Source: Planctomycetota bacterium (lineage in GTDB: Bacteria; Planctomycetota; Planctomycetia; Pirellulales; Pirellulaceae). Taken from it: DNA of 64,000 nt. Every line of letters starts with the position of its first letter. Position 1 is the first letter of the stretch. Where the stretch lies: contig VGZA01000003.1 in the NCBI GenBank assembly GCA_016872775.1, positions 62,001 to 126,000 on the forward strand, written 5' to 3'. The position numbers and the translations under genes are program-made. Below, one piece after another: positions 50,365 to 61,000 of this stretch. The notes beneath the pieces were generated by a model, which made no database searches, had not been told where the DNA came from, and saw nothing but the letters and a program-made list of their open reading frames with translations.

Positions 50365-51327
50365 TTATTTCTGTTGGCGCTCGCACTCCTTCTCAGACGC
50401 CGCGATAGCAGGCTCGTCGAGCAACGGCAATTCGACGACGAATTCCGAGCCCGGATCGCGGCCCCGATCACGGACGCTGATCTTGCCGCGCAGCCGCGAG
50501 ACCAGCGTCCGCACGATGTACAGCCCCAGACCGGTGCCAGGCTGTTTGCGTTCCAGCTCGGACCCCAACCGCACAAATCGGCTGAAGATCTTGCGGCGCT
50601 GCGCCGGAGGAATTCCGCAGCCATTATCGGCGATTCGCACCTCGATCCGATTTCGAAGCAACCTGCGCATGCGAATTTCGATCCGCGGTTCGGCGCCAGA
50701 ATATTTCACCGCGTTATCAATCAGGTTGCGGAAGATCAGGTCCAGATCGACGTGCCGCGCCGGGATCTTGCCGACCAGCAGCGCCAGGCGAAAATGCTGT
50801 CCCGTGAGCCGATATCGGACCTGGATATCGTGCACGCAATCCCGCAGCACGCCGGCGACGTCGACTTCCTCATACTCGGATTCCAGCGGCTTTCGGTCCA
50901 ATCGGGCCGCGTCGAGCAGGTGGTTGATCAACTGATCCAGCCGTTCGACGTCCTCCAGCATCACGCGATTGAATTCGGACTGCTGTTCCACCGTTACGGG
51001 GCGGCGGTTAATCGTCTGCAGGTAGAGCTTCAAGGAGGCCAGAGGCGACTTCAGTTCGTGGGTCACGCTGTCAATGAAATTTGATTGGCGGCGGTTGAGG
51101 TTGATCGCTTTGACGGTCAACGTGAGGTAGAGGACGACACCGACGATTACCACGATCAGGAAGATCGCTCCGACAGTGAGCAGCGTCCAATAGAGCGGCG
51201 CGAATTCGTTGTCGGACAGTGCGCCGAAGACCGCCAGCAGCACCCAGCCGACGGTCAGCAGCACCAGCAGCGTGATCATGATCACGCCCAGCGTTATCGG
51301 CCAGCGGAGGGAACGGCGTTCGAGCAT
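50365..51327 (-). CDS. sensor histidine kinase
   Basis: A 320-residue membrane kinase. There are two N-terminal membrane helices (about 10-35 and 48-70) with only a short loop between, so it has no large external sensor. The H box is HELKSP (His90), followed by the HisKA dimerisation helices, N box NLIDNAVKYSG, G1 DNGCGIP, F box FVRLGSELERKQPG and G2 GTGLGLYIV. The enzyme autophosphorylates on His90. No response regulator is next to it, so it is an orphan kinase. It is the last gene of a minus-strand group with the ROK kinase and lepA, 49 bases after lepA. Confidence 0.92.
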   Translation of the reverse strand: MLERRSLRWPITLGVIMITLLVLLTVGWVLLAVFGALSDNEFAPLYWTLLTVGAIFLIVVIVGVVLYLTLTVKAINLNRRQSNFIDSVTHELKSPLASLKLYLQTINRRPVTVEQQSEFNRVMLEDVERLDQLINHLLDAARLDRKPLESEYEEVDVAGVLRDCVHDIQVRYRLTGQHFRLALLVGKIPARHVDLDLIFRNLIDNAVKYSGAEPRIEIRMRRLLRNRIEVRIADNGCGIPPAQRRKIFSRFVRLGSELERKQPGTGLGLYIVRTLVSRLRGKISVRDRGRDPGSEFVVELPLLDEPAIAASEKECERQQK

Positions 51328-51376
51328 GATCTCAATCTACGGCGGCAGCGGGCGCAAGGGAATCGGGCCGACGGGA

Positions 51377-53203
51377 TCAGGCCTTTTCGTCGCCCGTTTC
51401 CAGCACCGCCAAAAACGCCTTCTGCGGGATGTCGACCTGACCGATCGACTTCATCCGTTTCTTGCCTTCACGCTGCTTGGCCCACAGCTTTCGCTTGCGG
51501 GTGATGTCGCCGCCGTAGCATTTGGCGGTAACGTTTTTTCGCATCGCGGGCACGGTTTCCCGAGCGATAATCCGCGAGCCGATGGCGGCCTGCACCGCGA
51601 CTTCGAACATGTGCCGTTCAATTTCCGACTTCAGTTTCTTGACGATCGCCCGGCCGCGCCGGTCGGCGTCGCGGCGATCGCAGATGATACTCAGCGCGTC
51701 GACGCGGTTGCCGTTCACCAGAATGTCCATGCGCACCAGGTCGGCCGGTGAATAACCGATCAGATCGTAGTCCATTGTGCCGTACCCGCGGGTGGCGCTT
51801 TTGAGCTTGTCGTGCAGATCGTAGATGACTTCGGCCAGGGGCAGATCGTAAACCAGCATCGCGCGCGTGGGCGACAGGTGTTCGATGCTCTGCTGCACAC
51901 CGCGCCGATCGTTGCAGAGCTTCATCACGGTCCCGATCGATTCCGACGGCATGATCAGGCTCACTCGCACGATCGGCTGCCGAAACTCCTCGATCGCTCC
52001 CGAATCGGGCACTTCCTGGGGCCGATGGATTTCCATCAATCGGCCCTCGCGCGTGAGGACCTCGTAGGTCACGTTGGGCGCGGTCTGCACCAGGTCGACA
52101 TCCGATTCCTGTTCCAGCCGTTGCTGGACGATTTCCATGTGCAGCAGGCCGAGGAATCCGCAGCGGAAACCGAACCCGAGCGCTTCGCTTGTCTCCGGCT
52201 CAAACTCGAAACTGGGATCGTTAATATGCAGCTTTTCCAGCGCGTCCCGCAGTTCCTCAAAATCCTGACCGTCCGACGGATAGAGACCGCAGTAGACCAT
52301 CCGTTTGGGAATCTTGAATCCCGACAGCGCCGCCGCGCCGCGGTCGCCGGGAATCGTTACCGTGTCGCCGACATTCACCAGATCGAGCGACTTGATGTTG
52401 CAGATCAGGTAACCGACCTGCCCGGCCTGCAGCGAGTCGCAGGGGCGCTGGTGAGGCACAAACTGGCCCAATTCCAGCACTTCATGAGTGGTGGCGGTGC
52501 TGATCAGCCGGATCTTGTCTCCCTTCTCGACTTTGCCATTCATGAGCCGCACGTAGATGATCGCGCCACGATAGTCGTCGTAGTGGGAGTCGAAGACCAT
52601 CGCCTGGAGTGTGGCCTCGGGATCGCCGGTCGGCGCGGGGACGCGCTGGACGATGGCATCGAGCAGTTCGCGGACTCCCAGGCCGGCCTTGGCGCTTACC
52701 TTGAGCACCTCCCCCGGATCGATCGCCAGCGTGTGCTCCATTTCCGCCGTGACTTCGTCCACGCGCGCATGCTTCAGGTCGATCTTGTTGATCACCGGGA
52801 GGATCGTCAGTCGAGCATCCATCGCCGCAAAGGCGTTGGCGACCGTTTGTGCCTCAACCCCCTGAAACGCGTCGACCAGCAGCAGCGCGCCCTCGCAGCA
52901 CATCAGGGACCGGGAGACCTCGTAATGGAAATCGACGTGCCCCGGGGTGTCGATCAGGTTCAACTCGTACGTCTCGCCTTGGCATTCGTACTCCATCCGT
53001 ACGGCGCGGGCCTTGATCGTGATACCGCGCTGGCGCTCCAGCTCCATATCGTCCAGCATCTGCTCCTTCAGCTCGCGCTTCTGGACGGTGCCGGTGGCTT
53101 CGATCAAACGGTCGGCGAGCGTACTCTTGCCGTGGTCGATATGGGCGATGATGCAGAAATTCCGGATATGTTTGCAGTCGATGGTCATCGAGTTCTCGAT
53201 CAT
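51377..53203 (-). CDS. lepA: elongation factor 4 (LepA)
   Basis: A 608-residue translational GTPase that back-translocates stalled ribosomes. G1 is IAHIDHGKST, switch II is DTPGHVDFHYEVSR and G4 is NKIDL. The C-terminal LepA-specific domain has ETVPAMRKNVTAKCYGGDIT and KQREGKKRMKSIGQVDIPQ. The length matches the family. The ATG at 53203 overlaps the ROK kinase stop (ATGA), and a second in-frame ATG at 53188 begins MTIDCKHIRN. The gene is co-transcribed with the kinase. Confidence 0.96.
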   Translation of the reverse strand: MIENSMTIDCKHIRNFCIIAHIDHGKSTLADRLIEATGTVQKRELKEQMLDDMELERQRGITIKARAVRMEYECQGETYELNLIDTPGHVDFHYEVSRSLMCCEGALLLVDAFQGVEAQTVANAFAAMDARLTILPVINKIDLKHARVDEVTAEMEHTLAIDPGEVLKVSAKAGLGVRELLDAIVQRVPAPTGDPEATLQAMVFDSHYDDYRGAIIYVRLMNGKVEKGDKIRLISTATTHEVLELGQFVPHQRPCDSLQAGQVGYLICNIKSLDLVNVGDTVTIPGDRGAAALSGFKIPKRMVYCGLYPSDGQDFEELRDALEKLHINDPSFEFEPETSEALGFGFRCGFLGLLHMEIVQQRLEQESDVDLVQTAPNVTYEVLTREGRLMEIHRPQEVPDSGAIEEFRQPIVRVSLIMPSESIGTVMKLCNDRRGVQQSIEHLSPTRAMLVYDLPLAEVIYDLHDKLKSATRGYGTMDYDLIGYSPADLVRMDILVNGNRVDALSIICDRRDADRRGRAIVKKLKSEIERHMFEVAVQAAIGSRIIARETVPAMRKNVTAKCYGGDITRKRKLWAKQREGKKRMKSIGQVDIPQKAFLAVLETGDEKA

Positions 53204-54240
53204 TGGGGCTTGAGCAGCTGCATGCGGGCGATTCCCGCGGCGCCGACAAATCCGGCGTCGCCGCCCAGAGAGGCGTAGTCGATCGTCGTTCGCTTCGCCA
53301 GAACCGGGAAACAGCGCGCCTGAACCTCCTGCCGGATCCGACCCAGGAATTCACGGCCCAGGGGCGTTTCATGCGCGCCGAACGTCATCGCTCCACCAAG
53401 GATCACCGCCGCCGGGTCGATCGTGTGCATCAGGCTCGTGATCCCCACTCCAAGGTACATGGCCGTATCCAGTACAAGTTCCCTGGCCAACTCGTCGCCC
53501 TGCTCTGCCACCTGCCCGATCAACAGGGGGGTCAAGGCCGTGAGGTCGGAGCGAAACGAACTCAGGCGACTCGGACGGCCCGTCAACAACGCTTCTTCCG
53601 CACGCTTCAGCAGTGCCGTGGCGCTGGCATACGCTTCCAGGTGTCCGCGATGCCCGCAGCCACACAAACGGGCATCGGCATGATAGTCAATGATAATGTG
53701 TCCGCATTCGCTGCCGTGGCTGTTTTCGCCGTCGACCGATAGATCGCCGATGATGATGCCTCCACCCACCCCCGTGCCCAATGTCAGCAGAACGATGCTG
53801 TGATATTCTCGGCCCGAACCGACCCAGAATTCACCAAAGGCGGCGGCATTGGCGTCGTTGGCGAACGCCACCCGACAATTCCCGCACGACTCCGAAACCC
53901 GGTCGCGAAGCGGGAAATGCTCCCACCCATGAAGGTTGGGCGGTTCCAGTAACATCCCGCGCGGGATATCCATCGTGCCCGGACTGCCCAGGCCGATCGC
54001 CGCCAGATCGCCCAGCGACAGCCCCAGCTCGCCGAGCATCCCTTGCAATTCCTCGGCAAAACGCTGGCACGCCGCCTGCGGGCCCAAATGTGTCAAGGTC
54101 GGAATTCCCGACTTGGCGACCGTGCGACCCTGGTTGTCGACGATCCCCAGCTTGATACTTGTCCCGCCTACGTCCACTCCGGCGAACAGTGGCGGTTCCG
54201 CGTCGGCGATATTCATCCGTGCACGAAGCTTGCTTGTCAT
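53200..54240 (-). CDS. ROK family sugar kinase (glucokinase-like)
   Basis: A 346-residue ROK kinase, probably phosphorylating glucose or a related sugar. The ATP-binding N-terminus has FAGVDVGGTSIKLGIVD, GLGSPGTMD follows, and the catalytic Asp is in AFANDANAAAFGE. TLGTGVGGGIIIGD and HGSECGHIIID complete the core. The zinc site reads CGCGHRGHLE: the last of the three Cys of the usual CxCGxxGCxE is His. This can still bind zinc but is unusual. It is the first gene of the ROK-lepA-histidine kinase group and overlaps lepA by four bases. The specificity cannot be inferred. Confidence 0.9.
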   Translation of the reverse strand: MTSKLRARMNIADAEPPLFAGVDVGGTSIKLGIVDNQGRTVAKSGIPTLTHLGPQAACQRFAEELQGMLGELGLSLGDLAAIGLGSPGTMDIPRGMLLEPPNLHGWEHFPLRDRVSESCGNCRVAFANDANAAAFGEFWVGSGREYHSIVLLTLGTGVGGGIIIGDLSVDGENSHGSECGHIIIDYHADARLCGCGHRGHLEAYASATALLKRAEEALLTGRPSRLSSFRSDLTALTPLLIGQVAEQGDELARELVLDTAMYLGVGITSLMHTIDPAAVILGGAMTFGAHETPLGREFLGRIRQEVQARCFPVLAKRTTIDYASLGGDAGFVGAAGIARMQLLKPQ

Positions 54241-54387
54241 TCCAGCCGTTTCCCTTTCCCAATTCCAAGTTCAATTGTAAAACGAGCCGCCATTCGAGGG
54301 AATGTGACTTGCCCCCCGCCAATCTAATAATCGATACGCACCGACCGTCAGCCGCCCGACGACAACTCCCAACCGACGAGGGACAAC

Positions 54388-54396
54388 TGCTATAAT
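54388..54396 (+). promoter_or_regulatory. extended -10 promoter, predicted leaderless start
   Basis: TGC followed by TATAAT (54391-54396) is a perfect extended -10 element. No -35 box is needed for such promoters, and none is seen. Transcription would start around 54403-54405, which is the ATG of the next gene, so the mRNA should lack a leader. No Shine-Dalgarno sequence is present. Confidence 0.5.
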
Positions 54397-54404
54397 CGGC
54401 CACC

Positions 54405-54686
54405 ATGCTCGAACGATCGCGTGCGAAAAACCCCTTCTACGTACTCTTGGTGCTCAGCGGTGTCGCATTCACAGTGACAGCGTGTGCGTATGGCGTGATG
54501 ACCGTCCGTGGGCTGCGGCCCGAGACAGCGATCGTCGACGATCAGGCGGGAGGCCTGTTGCCGTTTTTGGACCGGCATGGGGGCAAACTGATGCTGGCGG
54601 AAATCACGGTGCTGGCGGCCTCCAGCCTGCTGGCGATGCTGACGGATGACTATTGGAATCGCCAAAACGAGTCGATTCGGAGTTGA
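54405..54686 (+). CDS. small two-helix membrane protein
   Basis: A 93-residue protein with a hydrophobic segment at about 12-35 (VLLVLSGVAFTVTACAYGVM) and a second at about 63-80 (MLAEITVLAASSLLAMLTDD), separated by a charged loop. It ends in a charged tail. It resembles small planctomycete membrane proteins without a known role. It has a TATAAT eight bases upstream of its ATG and heads a group with the cupin and ligA genes; the cupin gene starts seven bases after its stop. Confidence 0.65.
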   Translation: MLERSRAKNPFYVLLVLSGVAFTVTACAYGVMTVRGLRPETAIVDDQAGGLLPFLDRHGGKLMLAEITVLAASSLLAMLTDDYWNRQNESIRS

Positions 54687-54693
54687 ACCAACC

Positions 54694-57142
<2,449 letters not shown>

Positions 57143-57614
57143 GCAAGTTTTAGTTGCGTCCCGTGATCGTTGGCCCAGATCGGACCTTTCCGGTCCGACG
57201 GGCCCGGCAGGAAAGAACCGTCACCGGACGCTGTCATACCGTTCTCTTTCGGCCAGCCGCCGCTGCCCCAACCAATCCTTGCGGGCAAGTCGCATCGCCC
57301 GCGGCGCGCCATAACGCAGCCGGTTTCAGCCCTTTTACCGGGCCTCACTTCTCCGCATCCGCTGCGCGCGAATCGAGCAGCGATCGCGCCGGGCGCATGC
57401 ATGCTTCGAGCCAGCTGCCGCTCAGGTGGCGAATTCATCAATTCCTAATCTCAAGTAGGCACACAACTTAACCTGCTTTGACGAGCAGAGGGCCCTCCGA
57501 GTTCGCCGATTTCGGCGCGGCAGTTGCGATTCCATGCCATACGCCAAGGACGAAGGCGACGATGGCACTGTGGACGTGGCTGGTTTGGATGCTGACCAAA
57601 GAGGTGAATCGACC
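57143..57614. other. intergenic region between ligA and BON gene
   Basis: A 472-base region. It contains a hairpin just after ligA (57172-57204) and otherwise no RNA gene, repeat or credible coding frame that I can identify. The open frames here have no ribosome binding site and no recognisable product. The promoter of the BON gene must lie in it, but no clear pair of hexamers was seen. Confidence 0.5.
57172..57204 (+). terminator. hairpin after ligA, possible terminator
   Basis: TCGGACC (57180-57186) pairs perfectly with GGTCCGA (57192-57198) around TTTCC. The stem extends outward, after a small internal loop, with GGCCC (57172-57176) and GGGCC (57200-57204). No T-run follows. Confidence 0.45.
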
Positions 57615-57854
57615 ATGAGTTGCGAATTTGCAAGTTCAACGGATTTGGATCGGGATCTGGAACGACGAGTCGTGAGTTTCCTGCTGCAATGCGGCGTGCT
57701 GAGGACTTCAGGGATCATCGTGCGGGTCCAGGATGGAATGGTGACTCTGCGCGGCAAAGTTCGCTCCTTCTACGAACGCCAGCTATGCGTCCACAGCGGC
57801 CGGCGCGTGGCGGGAGTGCGGAAACTGGTCGACGAACTGGAAGTGGTGGGCTAG
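57615..57854 (+). CDS. small BON-domain protein
   Basis: A 79-residue protein with GAGGTG upstream of the ATG. Almost all of it is one BON domain (LRTSGIIVRVQDGMVTLRGK, then RSFYERQLCVHSGRRVAGVR and KLVDELEVV). BON domains bind phospholipid or membranes in proteins such as OsmY, but this one has no signal peptide, so it is probably cytoplasmic. The gene stands alone and is followed by the third CTCGAAAC repeat cluster. Confidence 0.8.
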   Translation: MSCEFASSTDLDRDLERRVVSFLLQCGVLRTSGIIVRVQDGMVTLRGKVRSFYERQLCVHSGRRVAGVRKLVDELEVVG

Positions 57855-57866
57855 AACGCCCCACGC

Positions 57867-57956
57867 GTAGCTCGAAACATGTTTCGCGTCGCCAAAGGCT
57901 TCGCCGCGCCTCGCGCACGTCTCGAAACAAGTTTCGAGCTACAAGTTTCGAGCTAC
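57867..57956. repeat. CTCGAAAC..GTTTCGAG repeat cluster, locus 3
   Basis: A unit at 57867-57886 (GTAGCTCGAAACATGTTTCG), an inverted unit at 57922-57942 and a partial one at 57943-57956. The arms are 35 nt apart instead of 12, and the first unit has AT at the centre instead of TT. It sits 13 bases after the BON stop and upstream of the VCBS/haem protein. Confidence 0.85.
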
Positions 57957-58047
57957 TTTTCGAGCGGTAGCTGACGGCCCTTTCTCCGAAGTGGTACGAT
58001 TACGGTCGATCTTGATCGGACTGCATCGATTCCAAACGGGGAGACCG

Positions 58048-61000
58048 ATGATGCCGCGGGCCATTTTCTTCGCGAGCGTTTTACGGAAAATGTTGCCGCT
58101 GGCTGCCTTGGCGTGGATGTTCAGCCTGGCCCCGGCTGCCGACAAGTACGTACTGGATACGTTCGACCGGCAGCGGCTTTCGGACGAGTACTATTCCGAG
58201 GGCGCCCATGCCGCGGATCTCAACCGGGACGGCATCCCCGACGTCGTCTATGGGCCGTACTGGTTTGAAGGCCCTTCCTACGAAAAAAAATATGAGATCT
58301 ATCCGCCCAAACCGCAAGACAGGGAGGCATACGCCGATCACTTTTTCGTCTGGATCCACGATTTCGACGACGACGGCTGGAACGACGTTTTCACGGTCGG
58401 CTTTCCTGGCACCCCCGCCTTCGTCTACCAGAACCCCGGGGCTGCAGGTTTCGACAAACATTGGCGGAAACATCCGGTCTTCGATTGGGTCTCGAACGAA
58501 TCGCCGCAACTGACGCAGCTCGTCGGCGATCCGCGTCCCGAACTTGTCTGCACGCGCGACGGATTCTTCGGCTTCGCCACCGTGAATTGGGAGAAGCCGT
58601 TCGAGCCGTGGGTGTTCCATCCGGTATCCGAGCAGATCACCGACAAGCGGTTCGGCCACGGATTAGGCATCGGCGACGTGAACAACGATGGCCGGCTGGA
58701 TATCGTGCATGCCAAGGGCTGGTTTGAGCAGCCTGAAGCGGACGCGCTGACCGCGCGCTGGATTCCGCACGATGCCGCGTTCAGCACCGCCTATGGCGGC
58801 GCGGAAATGTATGTCTACGACGTCGACGGAGACGGCGACAACGACGTGATCACCAGCAACGCCGCACACGACTTTGGATTGTTCTGGTACGAACAGAAGG
58901 TCGCGGACAACGGGAGTACGTTTCAACCGCATCGGATCATGGGCTCGCACCCGTCCGAGAACCGTTACGGTCTGGTTTTCTCCGAGTTGCATTCCGTCAA
59001 TCTTGCGGACATCGACGGGGATGGGCTGAAAGATATTGTGACCGGAAAGACGTATTACTCGCACCACAAAGGAAGCCCGATGTGGGACGCGGGAGCGGTT
59101 GTTTACTGGTTCAAGTTGGTGCGTGGCAAAGAGGGAGTCGACTGGATTCCCTATCAGGCCGACGGGGAATCGGGGATTGGTCGCCAGTTGTCGCTGGTGG
59201 ATCTGCAGTCGGATCGGTTGTTGGATGTCGTGGTCGGGGGCATGAAGGGTGCCCACGTACTGCGGCATCGCCGCGCCGAAGTGGATAAGGCGACGTGGGA
59301 ACAGGCTCAACCGAAACTGTATACGGGGCCTGCGAAAATCTCGGCGACGGGGGCGGCCGCGCTTCGCGGTCGGCGGATCCCGTTGGATGCGAAGACGGGG
59401 CGCGTTGCGGGAGCGGTCGAGGGCGAATCACTCAAAGCGAAGATTTCCGCCGGTTCCGCGGCACCGCAGCCGATGGGCGGCTTCGATGCGGATCGTTGGA
59501 GCGGCGACGCGCAGCTCTGGTGGACCGGCGCGCAGCCCGGCGACACGCTCGAGGTGGAGTTTGCGTCCAAGGCAGGCCTGTTTGATCTCGATATCGTGCT
59601 GACCTGCGCTCGCGACTACGGCATCGTGCAGTTGTCGCTGGATGGGAAACCACTCGGCAAGCCGATCGACCTTTACGATCCCCAGGTGATCACGACGGGA
59701 GTGCTGTCGTTTCCCAAGCTGGAATGGAAGGAAGGCAAACACAAATTGGGAGTGCAGATCGTCGGAGCCAATGACAAAGCCGCAAAAGCCTATATGGCCG
59801 GAATCGACTATTTGCGCCTGCGGGATCCGAACGACAAGCTGCCGGAACCGGACGAAGGCGTGAAACCGACGGCCTACGATGGACGCGTATTGAACCTCGA
59901 TTTCGAATCGGGGACGCTCGATGATTGGAAGGTCGACGGCGAAGCATTCGTCGGCCAGCCGATCCGCGATGACACCGTGGCGAAACGTCGCCCGGACATG
60001 CGCAGCGGTCATCGGGGCAATTTCTGGATCGGGGGCTACGAGAAAACGGGCGACAAGGCGACCGGCACGCTGACATCGGTCCCGTTCCCGGTTACCCATG
60101 ATTACGCGTCGTTCTTGATGAACGGCGGCGAGCACGCCAATACCCGCGTGGAATTGGTGCTCAAAGAAACCGGTAACGTGTTCTACAAGGTTTCAGGTGA
60201 GAACAACGAAGAACTGCGGCAAGTCGTGGTCGACTTGCGCAAACTGCAAGGCAAAGAGATCTTTGTGCGGATCGCGGACGACAACCGTGGGCCGTGGGGG
60301 CATATCAACTTCGACCATTTTCGATTCCATGAAAATCGGCCGGCACCGCTCAAGTCAGGCGCGGCGGCGCTGGTGGTCGACGAGTATCCGCACTCGGGCT
60401 TGAACGCCGAGGAGGCGGCAAAAGCAATGAAGCTGCCGCAAGGATTCCGGGTGACGGTGGGAGCGGCCGAGCCGGACGTCATGCAGCCGATTGCGATGGC
60501 GCTGGACGACCGGGGGCGTGTCTGGATCGCGGAAGCATACGAGTATCCCAGGCGGGCCGAGGGTGCTGGCCGCGACCGGATCCTGATCTTTGAAGATCGT
60601 GACGGCGACGGTCGCTTCGACGATCGGAAGGTGTTCATCGAGGGCCTGAACCTGGTCAGCGGCCTGGAAGTCGGGTTCGGCGGCGTCTGGGTCGGGGCGG
60701 CGCCGGAACTGCTGTTTATTCCCGATCGGGACGGCGACGATCGACCGGACGGCGCGCCGGAAGTGCTGCTGGACGGCTGGGGATATCAGGACACGCATGA
60801 GACTTTGAACGCGTTCATCTGGGGTCCGGACGGCTGGCTCTATGGCTGCCATGGAGTCTTCACCCATTCGCGTGTTGGCAAGCCAGGAACTCCGGAGGAA
60901 CAGCGCATTCCGCTCAACGCGGCCATCTGGCGATACCATCCTACCCGCCATCAGTTCGATGTCTTCGCACACGGCACCAGCAATCCTTGGGGTGTCGACT

